A DNA stretch of 64,000 nucleotides, from contig NW_022985568.1 of the NCBI RefSeq assembly GCF_010093815.1, positions 247,242 to 311,241 of the forward strand, read 5' to 3'. Source of the DNA: Pseudovirgaria hyperparasitica (Eukaryota; Ascomycota; Dothideomycetes; Acrospermales; Acrospermaceae). This document shows, piece after piece, positions 36,123 through 48,090 of this stretch. The notes beneath the pieces are model-generated. The model worked only from the letters and a program-made list of their open reading frames with translations, searched no databases and was not told the origin of the DNA. The position numbers and the translations under genes are program-made. Within the stretch, counting starts at the first letter, position 1, and each line of letters starts with the position of its first letter.

Positions 36123-39100
36123 ATGTCTTACAATCGCGTCGGTACGTGCCTCACTCTCTTTGTTTTCTCTCCCCGTATGACGGCACAGCCTCCAAGAAAA
36201 CATTTCGCACACGAGACCCTTGTGCATTCTTGTGCATGGAGCTACACTCTAGCCGGCAATAGCATCGAGCTATACACTCACTCCCTTTTGCGATCCCTTC
36301 ATCCATTCATTTGTTTTGCTAACCATATCTTTCTCCCTAGGCTCTGCGGAGGACTATCACCCAACAATGGATCCACGCCAACACGATGGCCGCTCGCCTT
36401 CTCCAGGTCGCCCCTTGCAAAGCTACCAGCTTGAAGACCGTCCTTATATGCCTCAAGAACCTCCACTAGAGATCCCCATGGGTCCTGGGACGCCTGGGGA
36501 TAGGTTACAGGTACAGCCAACAGTGAGTAGCATGGCGCAGCGACAAAGTGAGGTCGACAAATCTTAACAACATTTCTGTAGTATTCAGTCGAGAATGTCA
36601 GCAACACATACGGTCATAACGAGCAATATAATGACGACCACCACTACTCACCTCACCAATACCGCCCGAATAACGACTACGCCCTCTCACCCGAAGAGCA
36701 CCACGATGCTTATTACAATCAGTCTTACAATCCCGCGCCGCATGGGGGCGATCCTTATTGGCAGGACGATGATCACCGTCCTATGTTGCAACCAGACAAC
36801 GCATACGGGCCTGATCCTCATTCAGGACTGAGTCCTCATGATCACCCAGAAAATCCATTTCAGGATGAGCCACGTCCTACACCAAGTCCGGCGCCGATCA
36901 AGAGATGGAAGACGGTCAAAGAGGTGCAACTGTTCAAGGGCAACCTTGTGCTCGACTGTCCGATTCCACCAAGACTGCTCAATCAAGTTGAACATGCGCA
37001 ACCTCCCGAGCGTGACGAGTTTACTCACATGAGATACTCTGCTGCGACGTGTGACCCAGCCGACTTCTACAACGAACGTTTTACTTTACGCCAGAAACTG
37101 TTTGCCAAACCCCGCCACACCGAGCTATTCATCGTTATAACCATGTACAACGAAGAGGACGAACTCTTCGCACGGACTATGATGGGTGTGATAAAGAACG
37201 TGGAGCATATGAATTCGCGCAATCAGAGTAAGACTTGGGGTAAAGATTCTTGGAAGAAGATTGTGGTATGTGTCGTAAGCGACGGTCGTGCGAAGATAAA
37301 CCCTCGCACTCGTGCTCTTTTGGCTGCTATGGGTGTATACCAAGACGGTATTGCCAAGGAGGCTGTGAACGGCAAGGCAGTGACAGCGCATATCTACGAA
37401 TACACGACGCAGATGAACCTGGAGATCAAGAAGGGCATAGTTAACGTCAAGAAGGGGAACACACCCGTGCAGATGCTATTCTGCTTGAAAGAGATAAACC
37501 AGAAGAAAATCAATTCGCATCGCTGGTTCTTCCAGGCATTTGGTAGTGTTCTGGACCCGAATATCTGTGTCCTGATCGATGCTGGTACCAAGCCAGGAAA
37601 GGACTCAATTTACCACCTCTGGAAGGCTTTCGATTTAGAGCCAATGTGCGCGGGCGCCTGCGGTGAGATCAAGGCTATGCTAGAGCACGGCAAAAAGCTA
37701 CTCAATCCTCTTGTCGCGACACAGAATTTCGAATACAAGATGAGCAATATTCTTGACAAGCCTTTGGAGTCAGCTTTTGGGTTCATCTCCGTTCTTCCGG
37801 GAGCTTTCTCAGCATATCGCTATGTGGCTCTGCAAAATGACAAAAGTGGAAATGGCCCACTCGAGAAGTATTTTGCGGGCGAGAAGATGCACGGTGCGAA
37901 TGCTGGTGTATTCACAGCCAATATGTATCTGGCAGAAGATAGAATTCTGTGTTTTGAGCTGGTATCGAAGCGCAATTGCCACTGGATCCTACAGTATGTC
38001 AAATCGGCTACGGGTGAAACGGACGTCCCGACAGAGATGGCCGACTTCATCCTTCAGCGTCGACGATGGTTGAATGGTAGTTTCTTTGCTGCAGTATACG
38101 CTCTTGCCCATGCCCTTCAAATATTCAGGAGTGGCCACTCCTTCCTCAGGAAGATGATGTTCTTGGTAGAATTTTTCTATCAAACCGTTAGCATGATCTT
38201 TGCTTGGTTTGCAATTGTAAGAAAGCTCTTGATTTGCGAAAACTGCCTCATACTGATATGCTTTAGGGTAATTTTTTCTTGGTATTCCACATCCTAACCA
38301 ACTCTCTCGGTGACGATGCGTTTTTGGGCACTGCCGGCCGCATATTGGCTGTTATCTTTGAATGGACTTACATCGCTGTCCTCATAACTTGCTTCATACT
38401 GGCCCTCGGTAACAGACCTCAAGGGTCTAACAAGCTTTATATGAGCATGGTGTACTTCTGGGTCATCATCATGGCGTAAGTCGACGTTGTGCGCAACTCC
38501 TATAGGCTTTAATTACTGACACTGATAGCTATCTCATGTTCGCGTCGATCTTCATAACCGTAAGATCCATTCAAGAGGAAACCAAGGATGGCAGTTTCAA
38601 GTTCGGTGACATCTTCACGAACCCTTTATTCTACACTCTAATCGTCTCCCTTCTGTCGACCTACGTCCTCTACCTGCTCGTATCCTTTATATTCTTCGAC
38701 CCGTGGCATATGTTCACATCATTCTTCCAGTACCTGCTCCTGACGCCAACTTATATAAACATCCTGAACGTCTACGCATTCTGTAACACCCACGATATCT
38801 CATGGGGTACTAAAGGCGATGATAAAGCGGAAAAACTACCGTCAGTCACGGTCAAGGCGGATGGTAAAGCAGATATCTCTGCACCTACAGATGATGCTGA
38901 TCTCAACTCTCAATACGAGAAGGAATTAAGACAATTTGCAACAAAGTATGAGGCCCCCAAGAAGATCCCGACGCCCCAAGATAAGCAAGAGGATTACTAC
39001 AAGGGTTTCCGTTCAGTTGTTGTTTTGTTGTGGATGTTCTGCAACTTAGCTCTCTGTGCTGTTGTCCTTCAAACAGGGGGCTTAGAGATTACTGTGTCAA

Positions 39101-39294
39101 CCGGGGAAGACGCAGATGCAGCTCAACAGAGGAAGGCCACGCTCTATCTTGCCGTTATTCTTTGGAGTGTAGCAGGCCTCAGCGCCTTCAGATTCATCGG
39201 TGCCATGTGGTTTTTAATCGTTAGGATGGTAAGCTACACAATCGGAACACTCGGGAATTTTTCACTAACCTAGGATTAGTTCCGCGGTGTATAG
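36123..39294 (+). CDS. chsB: Chitin synthase, probably class III
   Basis: Integral plasma-membrane enzyme polymerising UDP-GlcNAc into cell-wall chitin. Six exons, 36123-36141, 36341-36522, 36582-38216, 38267-38475, 38529-39228 and 39280-39294, give 919 residues. The N-terminal 140 or so residues are hydrophilic, rich in Pro, His, Tyr and Asp. The catalytic region shows [26 protein letters not shown]-like [26 protein letters not shown] (about 518-523) and QRRRW at 559-563, the GT2 chitin synthase signature. Several membrane segments follow (MIFAWFAI to [42 protein letters not shown]), then [23 protein letters not shown], a charged loop and two more membrane segments. The last exon has only 15 nt (FRGV and stop). 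Class III is inferred from length and overall resemblance to ChsB. Confidence 0.92.
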
Positions 39295-39882
39295 TTCATG
39301 ATGTATGAGTCAATGCATTTGGAGGTGATATCGGTTTGTTCTTAGATACCAATGGTTTGCGTATCATTTCCTTAGTCTTTACGTTCCAGACAGCACGAAA
39401 TGATATATCATCATGTTCCCAATGAATGTGTCAGTTTCCATCTTAGGCCGGACCCTTGCTTATCTCCTCGCAATTTCAAGTGAATTCGTGCGCGGGTAGT
39501 TGCTTAATCCGGTTGTTGACGTCGCGAACGCGTTTACCGAAGTAGGGCCTGACAGGAGTTCCGTTTCATTAAATTCAATTTCACCTTACGCTCACTAGGC
39601 CCTTACCTTCACATCTCCCTCAATAAATCTTCCTTTGAAAGTCCTTCAACTTCTGATGCACCGCTTTAAAACTGTCATTACATCGCTGCAATTTTAGGTA
39701 AGAGCCTTTCTTCGTCCTCTCTCTGCTTTGGAGGGTCAAATCGCTCTCTTTGTGCAGAGTGCACATTAATCAGGGCTGACAGTGCCTTCCAGGCGCGCAC
39801 TGGCAGATCTGAAATCAACCTGACCTTCTTCCTCGCCCTCGTCCGCCAATTTTCACTCTTGCAACACGTTCTTCCTTTCATT
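39295..39882. other. Intergenic region chitin synthase / zinc-knuckle gene
   Basis: 588 bp with no supported gene; the distal 250 bp or so is probably promoter and leader of the zinc-knuckle gene. Confidence 0.5.
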
Positions 39883-41719
39883 ATGTCCTGGCAACACGAC
39901 ACCGGTATGTTGCTCACTCTCCTCAGTGGCAGATGAATACCACTAATCCGACATGTAGGTGATTCCTGGACTGCTGATGTTGGCGCTGGAGGTGACACCT
40001 GGACTGCCGATGCCGGCGGTGGCGGCACTAATGGCTTCGACAGCGGCAATACCAATGGCTTCGAAAGTGTCAATAACAATGGCTTTAGCGTCGGTGGCAC
40101 TGACGTGACTTGTCGCAAGTACGCTTCATAGCTCTCACGCTCATGTGGCCCGAAGCTAACATAGAATTCCAGCTGCAACATGGAAGGCCACTTCAGTCGT
40201 GACTGTCCTGAACCAAAACAAATGACTGGAGAATGCTTCAACTGCGGTGAGGTCGGGTAAGTACGGGAAGCTCCACCCCCAAAGTAATTGTGCTAAACTC
40301 AAAACCTAGTCATACCAAGCAGGACTGTACTAATCCTAGGGTTGAACGTGAGTTCACTGGTACATGCAACACTTGTCAAGAGGTCGGTCACCGCGCCGGG
40401 GACTGTCCTACCAAGCCGAAGTTCTGCAAGAATTGCCACTCGGACCAGCACAAGACTGGTGATTGTACCGACAAGCGTAAGCTCGTATGGTATGATGTCC
40501 CTGATGTTGAGCCCGAGGTAGCTTGGCAGTTGATGATGAAAGCGGACAAAGAAAGAGATCTTGATGACTTTAAAGGCGTATGTTCATTCAGATCTCTGAA
40601 ACAGCAAAGCGCAAACCTAACATACAGTTCTAGGCACTCAAGGCCTACGGTATGAAGGTTGAAGATTTCAGCTTTGCTGACATCGAGATGGCCCTTCGCG
40701 ATGCCGCTCAACACAAAGAGGGCGGTAACATATTCTTGATTGGCCTGGAGCGCGAGATCCCGAACACTTTCACTCTTGTTGACCTCAAGGGCAACACTGG
40801 AAAGAAATACTCTCTTGGCTTCTACTTCAGTGAAAAGCCACGTCGTCGAAACGCTGGAGAGGGCTGGCCAAAGACACCCGAAGACAACTTGGAACGTCTC
40901 AAGGATGCCGGTTTCCCGATGGATGCCCTGGTCATCAAGTGTGGTCGCTGTGCAGGTATGCGATTTCTCATATCAATCACAGCCTTCCACTGACTATCGT
41001 CTACAGAGCTCGGACACATAGCCAAGAATTGCAAGGAAGAGAAAGCCTCGACCGCTGTTGAGATCAGCTGCGCCCTGTGCTCTGAAGTCGGTCACCGCGC
41101 CCGCGACTGCACCCAGCCGCGCGTTGACCCTAATCTTTGCAGGAACTGTAAGCAGCCTGGGCATAGATCGACCGACTGCACTGAGCCGCGATCTGCGGAG
41201 AACGTACAGTGCCGCAAGTGCGAAGAGTGTACGTACTCATCTTGCGCTTCGTTGAACACTTATTAACGACACCAGATGGCCATTTCTCGAAGGACTGTCC
41301 AAACGCCCCTGCTCGCGACAATAATTGTAGGAACTGTGGTGAGGAGGGACATATGGCTAAAGAATGTGATAAACCGAAGAATCCCGACAACGTAACTTGC
41401 AGGAACTGCGATACAATGGGCCATTTCTCGCGTGACTGTCCTCTGCCTCGGGACTACTCCAAGGTACAGTGCTCCAACTGCCAAGAATGTAAGTGTCGAT
41501 GGGACTTTTGACGAGTGTGTTCCTTACTAAATGTGGGCAGATGGTCACACCAAGGTTCGCTGTAAGAAGCCCGAAGCCGGCGGCAGCTTTGGTGGTGGGT
41601 ATGACAATCTTGTTGAAGGAGCCAATGCGCCTACTGCTCCCATCACAGGTGAATGGAACGATGGTGGTGCTACTGCTGACAACTTTGCGCCTGCTGGTAT
41701 CGCTACCGGTGGGTGGTAG
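39883..41719 (+). CDS. Multi-CCHC zinc-knuckle nucleic-acid-binding protein (11 knuckles)
   Basis: Eight exons, 39883-39904, 39959-40118, 40173-40256, 40310-40577, 40634-40955, 41007-41228, 41276-41488 and 41541-41719, give 489 residues. A short Gly/Asn/Thr-rich N-terminus with repeated WTAD and NGF motifs leads to zinc knuckles (C-x2-C-x4-H-x4-C): four from about residue 59 to 130, an inserted region of about 150 residues, then seven more from residue 281. Examples are CRNCNMEGHFSRDC, CNTCQEVGHRAGDC and CRNCGEEGHMAKEC. The relatives are the Gis2/CNBP/Byr3 single-stranded nucleic-acid-binding proteins. Seven introns of 47-56 bp are all short, and several lie at matching places within a knuckle. 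The inserted central region has no family I recognise. RNA binding is inferred from the knuckles. Confidence 0.88.
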
Positions 41720-43943
41720 ATTGGTTATTCCATCCCTGTATGACGCACATCACACCAAAGCATAGCTATCGGCAGTCAAATTGGCCACATGTGGACAAGA
41801 TGTGGTGGACAGATAGATATATGGAGTTTCGGGTATCACAGGCAAAACACAAGCTTCACAGGATCACAAAGGCAAGGCTTTGGGGTCAGAAACTGGATGC
41901 AAAAAAGAACTGCGAAAGCGCAATGTAATCAATGCTAGAGCTAGTTTCAGTAAGCCTAGATATTGAAGCATAAGAATGAAGGTCTCAAACTATGATGATG
42001 GTCTCGAAGCGATTCTGTTCACCACAACTGTCACCTCCCATATCTCTTGGCAGAAAAGGCCCCGAGTGCGTTCCTCCGGAAGTCAATCAGTGATCCATTC
42101 CTATCGTTTCAACTGAAGAAGAACTTGCTATCGTGTCCAACACTCAACGTCCGTCATTAATATAAAGACTGAAGTCTGCTCAGTAAGTAATCCATGCTTC
42201 CAGCTTTGCTGGACAATAGCTTCTTAGTGCATGGAGACAAGTCGATCGACATAACAGGTTGCCTCGAGAAAATTTCACTATCCAAGCATGTCAGTAAGTA
42301 AAGATTACCTTGTCATTTGACGTTATAGTTCGTGGTACTTATGGTTTTCTGGTAATGATAAGCCCATATGTCTCTAGGCTTAGTAAAACTTAAAGAGTCC
42401 GGGTTCCACTTTGCACTGCAACTTGGTTCTGATCAGAACTGTGAGGCAAAGCGAACCTTGAGTGGTCGTATGATTAATATATGCGCCAAAACTAGAGATC
42501 GTAACATATCGAAAGGCTTTCTTGTTCATTTTTTACATTGAGTCACCCAGAAGAGTCAAGGGCGCGTATTAATCTTGATCGCACGACCTGCTCATGAATT
42601 TGAACGTTCGGACATTGGGGCTAGTAGAGGCCTAGGTGGGGCGGAATTGCCTTTTTGGGAAAGCCGTGACTCGAGTTTGGACAAACCGTACTTCGTATCT
42701 TACACATTGTGTCAGGTTGCTGTAGGCTGCTGTATGCGAGTAAATCCAAGTTTCTGATCAGTGGATTGAGAGCTTTCGCATGTCAGATTCGTTCCACCCA
42801 CAATGAAGCAGAATTCCTAATTTGGCTGTGCGAGGTGAGGCTTGAATCCTTAGTAGCACTTTTCCTTCCCGATAGCTGTGTTCGAGTTCTAGCGATCGTA
42901 AGTAGGATTTCTGTTCAAGTCTCTGGGCACAGAGGATGTGTATAAATCTTGTAATCTTGTCTAGGACCGAAGCCCACGATACCCCTGCTACGATATAGTC
43001 CGTGCTCGTCGACTACGAGGCTGAATCCCACGTTCTGCGGTGGCCCTATGTCTTCTTTACACAACATACGATACGTGCAGCAGTCAGTGTAAGGAGTGCG
43101 TCGTCTCTTGTCTTATGATGGAAGAACAACGGAACATCGTACGGCTAGACACCGGGTATTTCCACATCCCCATGGGTTCTAATTGCATTGCCGGGGAAAT
43201 AATGGAGAGGGTCAACTGCCTCCCCACAGCGACCAGCAAGGAAGCCCACGACTCGAACCGGACAGGCTGCGGCTCGCAGAGTAGTTCGGCCTTGGTGGTA
43301 TAACAACATCTCAGCGCAATGAAGAGATATATCGCATCGAGTCAAGACTCATGGCGTTGAGTGCGCCATTCTGGTTCTTCTCATGGGCATGTTGATCTGT
43401 TCTTCGTGCTTTCCATGCTTGAGTGCCAAGCTCTCAGCTGCCGACTTTCTGCTGCCTTGAAGAGGTTAGAAGCTGGCTAATAGAGGCTTATAGGAAACAA
43501 ATTAGAAGCGCTCGAGGGGCCAAAGTGCGCCAGGAGGCTGGGAAATAGGGCCGGATTACCGAATGAGGAAATGCGAGTAAGCAAAAGTCCTGCGTCATTG
43601 GCAGGTCGGCCGATTTCGAGAGAGATCGGCGGGACTCCACTCTCTCCACGCATTAAACATCTGCTTTTCCTCCACTTAATACCGTGAAATTCGAGATGAC
43701 CAATGAGAAACCGTTGGAGAAGTTCCCGGCGCTGGCCGTTGCACCAATTCATGTTCGACTACCGTTAGTTTGTTATAAAGTCTTCTCGGCTGCCTGTCTA
43801 ATCTTGACAATATAACACGAACTTTGTACTTTGTGTCGTCGGGATACGTGTTTCCCTGGGCGAGATATTCGAATTTGTGCGCGCCTGACCACCGATAACA
43901 CCACTATCGAGTCCACCTCGAGTGCAGACACAAGACCCACAGC
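41720..43943. other. Intergenic region upstream of the sugar transporter
   Basis: 2.2 kb in which I see only short frames with no family features. A sequence near 43250 resembles a tRNA T-arm, but the rest of a tRNA is absent. No transposon could be identified. Confidence 0.45.
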
Positions 43944-45709
43944 ATGGGCTTGTTTCCCAAGTACCTCGGCCTTCGTGGTAACCGACTCAATGTGGCCATT
44001 GGTGTCATTGCCGGTTTGGACTTTTTGTGAGTGTGATCTTCGAACACGAAAGTATCTCAAGTTCTATACTGACGCTAGACAGCCTCTTTGGATATGATCA
44101 GGGTGTAACGGGTGGCTTACTTACACTGGGGTCCTTCCTACGCCAATTCCCCGAGCTCAACGTAAACGCTGTTCCAGAAGGCCCTGAGCGTGATCATGCT
44201 ACGAACATCCAAGGTATCTCGGTCGCGTCCTACAACGTCGGTTGCCTCTTCGGTGCTATCGCGTGTATCTGGATTGGAGATATGCTTGGTCGCCGAAAGA
44301 CCATCTTCCTCGGTTCCACAATCATGGTCATCGGTGCTGCATTACAATGCTCTGCATTCGCACTGCCACATTTGATTATTGGCCGCATCATTACAGGTCT
44401 TGGGAATGGTCTAAACACATCCACCGTCCCAACTTGGCAATCTGAGACGTCCAAGAGCCACAAACGAGGGCAGATGGTGATGATCGAAGGCGCTCTCATT
44501 ACAGGAGGTATCTGCTTGAGTTACTGGATAGACTACGGCTTCTCTTACCTCGAGCCTAGTTCAATCTCGTGGCGATTTCCGCTTGGGTTCCAGATCGTTT
44601 TTGCTCTCTTAATCCTCGTCTTCATTCTCGAGCTTCCTGAATCTCCTCGATGGCTGATTCTGAAGGGTCACGAAGAGGAAGCTCAAAATGTGCTGGCAGC
44701 CCTTAGCGATCTTCCAGCTGACGACCCGTACATCCAGACTGAGTTCGTTGCGATCAAGGATACTGTCCTTGAGATGGCTAGCGCTGGTTTCAAGGATGTG
44801 TTTACCATGGACCGCGATCGCCATTTCCATCGCGCGGCTTTGGGCTACGTTAACCAGATGTTCCAGCAAATATCAGGAATAAATCTAATATCTTACTTCG
44901 CTAGTTACATTTACGAAAATCAGATTGGGCTTTCGCCATCACTCGCTCGTTTGTTGGCTGCTTGCAATGGCACTGAATACTTTGCGGCGTCCTGGATCCC
45001 AGTCTTCACGGTGGAGAAGTTTGGCCGTCGACAGCTCATGCTGTTCGGTTCCGTTGGCATGGCTGGCACTATGGCGATCCTTGCTGGAACTGCGAGTCTG
45101 CCAGGGAGTGGTCCAGGTATTGTGACTGTCGTTCTTGTAAGTTTTCATAAAATGGATCTATGTGGGAATCATTCTAATCCCCCTCCAGCTATTCGTCTTC
45201 AATACCTTCTTCGCCATCGGCTGGCTTGGGATGACATGGCTGTACCCTGCCGAAATCGTGCCTCTTCGCATCAGAGCCCCCTCAAATGCATTAAGTACTT
45301 CAGCGAACTGGGCCTTCAACTTCATGGTTGTCATGATAACACCGATCTCCTTCAACTCCATAGGCTACCAGACCTATATTATCTTTGCTGCCATGTAAGT
45401 CCCTACTAATTCTCCTTCCAGTAAAGGCGGACTAACACATTCTCTAGAAATGCTGCTATTATCCCTTGTGTCTACTTCTTCTATCCCGAAACCATGGGCC
45501 GCTCCCTCGAAGAAATGGACGCCATCTTCCACAAGTCTAAATCTGTCTTTGACGTTGTTGCCATTGCACGCAATGAACCGCGCCGCTATGGTAAGAAAGG
45601 CGAGTTGCTTATCAACTACGAGGAGACAGAGGAGTTCCAGGCACAACAGCGCAGGCGCAGTAGTGTTATTGGTGGTAGCGGTGCGGATCGTGAGAAGCAG
45701 CACGTGTAA
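43944..45709 (+). CDS. MFS sugar transporter (sugar porter family)
   Basis: Twelve-helix plasma-membrane sugar carrier. Four exons, 43944-44026, 44083-45136, 45189-45394 and 45448-45709, give 534 residues. The ATG at 43944 begins MGLFPKYLGL. Family motifs appear in order: LFGYDQGVTGG in helix 1, GDMLGRRKT in the loop between helices 2 and 3, GRIITGLGNGLNTST, ELPESPRWLILKG after helix 6, NQMFQQISGINLISYFASYI in helix 7, FGRRQLM after helix 8, WLYPAEIVPLRIR and PETMGRSLEEMD at the C-terminal end. About 55 charged residues follow the last helix. The fungal sugar-porter type is clear; hexose or related substrates are likely, but specificity cannot be read. Introns of 56, 52 and 53 bp restore the motifs. 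Confidence 0.93.
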
Positions 45710-47268
45710 CAGAAGGAGGGGTCTGATAATTCTGTATGAAGATGCAATGACCAGGCGTTTTTGAATGGGCTGTCATGTTCTGCGTTGCCGGCTTGAGCCC
45801 TCTTGCGATGTTTTGAAGTTCAGGGCGCACTATGTTTTGTTGATAGTAGCTACGAGATGTAGCATGCCGAATATACCCCAGATTTACCTTTTCGATTACG
45901 TCTAAATAAGTTTCATATATCTCGTTTCGATGGCGTAGAGATCGTCAATTCATACACTATGTGTTGAGTGCCTATATTGTATTGTTAGAATCGGTATCTC
46001 CTTTTCACTAACAGAAGCAGTGCAGCCACGAAAGTGACGGTACAGATAATCTGGTCCTTCAGTATAAGCGGACGGAGCTTCAAGCTAGAGTCTCGTGTTT
46101 CTCATCTGTCCTTCTTTCCTACCCTTAATCCCAAGATTCTCACAGTATCAGCTTGAAGTGAACTTCCCCTTCAATGGTTTTTCGACTGATGGAATGAGCT
46201 TAGGTGCAACATACGCTCTTTTTACAGTAGTCCCCAGTCTCCTACGGTACACAGTTCGTACGAGATTTGCTAATCGACTAAGTCTCAATTCCAATTTTTA
46301 ATAACTTGTTACGTGGATTCCGGGTTGGACGTTCAGGGACCAACAATTCTACCAATTGGTCTTAGTAATAGAAAAACTTAACTGATTAACGACCACTAGC
46401 TTCGTCGATCATATATACCTAATACCACTACAGAGACGTCGTCCCTGCCATTTCCAAACGATGTATTAGCAGGCCTGAGTCTCCATAGGCGATAAGCCGA
46501 TGTATAGCTAGCTTATTGCCGTCCCATATGGAGGGTATCTCCTTCTAAAACCTCTAATATCATTGGAAATGACCATCGAAGAACGAAGAAGGCTCCCATA
46601 AATACATAGCCAGGAGCAATATTAGAGGGTTCCCTATACGGCGGTTGTAGTCGATAGCAATGGGACCCTCAGACACTAATGCACAGTCATGGGTTTGATT
46701 TCTGATCGCTGCAGAAAGCTTGCGACAGTCCTCCCGTGGCTCGCGTCTGCGTCTAAATGGGAGGCCTCTATGCTATGTCAAATGGATCTATATCATGACA
46801 TGTCTAAGTAAGTATCACTTCAAGTGGCCGAGGAGCAAAGAAGAAATTTTAATTAATACCACCTAGCTAAAGAAGAAGGAATGTACACTATCATTGGAAG
46901 TCGGATGCAGGTGGGGCCCGGATAGGAATCCATGGAATTAAGAAGGCACCGGCTGTCTAGCGCCTAGAACTCATCCTATATTCCAGTACTGTTGATTGGG
47001 GTGGTTGCAAGGAGTGAATAAATACCCTCTGCCAAAAATTCCTTCATCCTTGGAAATTTCTTTTCACACAACCAGGATATATTTTTCTTTGCCATTGCCT
47101 TTACGATCTCTTTTTCTATGCCCCCTATCTTGGTTAAAGCTCATCAATACATTGTGCTGGATTCTGTTTCATGAGCTGAGCGTTTCTCCATTCGTTTTCT
47201 CAACACAACCGAAACAAAGCTTTTCCTCGCGCGCGCTGTGAAACGCGTTTCCTGACAGACGAGAAAGC
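45710..47268. other. Intergenic region, AT-rich, no supported gene
   Basis: 1.56 kb with no frame longer than about 80 codons. It holds an imperfect inverted repeat at 46488-46520. It may contain old decayed element sequence, but nothing could be identified. Confidence 0.45.
46488..46520. repeat. Short imperfect inverted repeat
   Basis: GGCGATAAGC at 46488-46497 faces GCTTATTGCC at 46511-46520 (9 of 10 complementary positions) around a 13-nt loop. It lies in gene-free sequence, so no function can be assigned. Confidence 0.4.
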
Positions 47269-48090
47269 ATGCCCAGCGAGCTGAGGGAGAAGTCGGGTCT
47301 GCATTTCTTGCAGCTGCCGGCCGAGATCCGTAACAATATTTACGAACATGCACTCGTGTCTTCCGAGCCTGTTCGTGGCGACGTGAAGCCACACCGAAAC
47401 AATCTCGCACTCAAGATTCTCCGTCTGAACTGCCAGATCTGGTGTGAAGCAAATGTCATGCTGTACGCCCGGAACGTCATCGATATCTCGCATATAACCA
47501 GCTGTGTCGAGTTTGGGAACCTGTTGACAGGCATGGGCGCTTTTAATGTCTGTCTCCTCCGCCATATCAGGATCCCGTTTCCAAGGATCCACCACTATTC
47601 TCGTGCCGCTTTCCAGGATGATTATCGCTGTGCGCTCTCCGGAAGTCCGTTCATCCACTTCGACCTCTCCATTCTTGCCAATCTGGAGACAATCACATTC
47701 GCTATCGAGTCGTCAACCCTTGCGAATAACGAAGTCGACACATACGATCTCGTCGAGGTCATGCGTCCTGAGATCATCGAGATGAATGAATCATTCCGGA
47801 GATCTCCTCGCCTCAGGGAAATCGTCATGGAAACCCACCCTGATCATGTGAGCGAGGAGTGGCGGCAGGTCTTGGAAGGTTGCGGATGGGTGATTAAGGA
47901 GGTCTTGTTTCCATTCGAAGATTCTCACTCTGAGCTGTCTTCAGACGACTCTTGTACTGATGGGGAATCGTCTGATGAGGGTGATTCCGCCGACGAAAAC
48001 GATCTCCAGCATGCTAGGTACGAAGACGACAGCGATCCCCAGCATGCCAGGAACGACGATAACGACTGGGTACCTTACGACGCCCTATGA
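47269..48090 (+). CDS. F-box-like domain protein with acidic tail
   Basis: A single exon of 273 residues from the ATG at 47269. The N-terminus FLQLPAEIRNNIYEHAL at about 13-29 is the short F-box-like module that is abundant in Dothideomycetes and other Pezizomycotina. LALKILRLNCQIWCEANVMLY follows in the usual context, and then a region of beta/alpha character (FDLSILANLETITFAIESS). The last 60 or so residues are Asp/Glu/Ser-rich and contain a short duplication, LQHARYEDDSD then PQHARNDDND. A substrate adaptor role in SCF ubiquitin ligases has been proposed for such proteins, but these short modules may not bind Skp1. Function is unknown. Confidence 0.75.
   Translation: MPSELREKSGLHFLQLPAEIRNNIYEHALVSSEPVRGDVKPHRNNLALKILRLNCQIWCEANVMLYARNVIDISHITSCVEFGNLLTGMGAFNVCLLRHIRIPFPRIHHYSRAAFQDDYRCALSGSPFIHFDLSILANLETITFAIESSTLANNEVDTYDLVEVMRPEIIEMNESFRRSPRLREIVMETHPDHVSEEWRQVLEGCGWVIKEVLFPFEDSHSELSSDDSCTDGESSDEGDSADENDLQHARYEDDSDPQHARNDDNDWVPYDAL

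Noticed and set aside
43235-43320. Possible minus-strand tRNA (GGTTCGAGTC-like T-arm)
   Set aside because: No matching D-arm, anticodon arm or acceptor stem could be formed around it.
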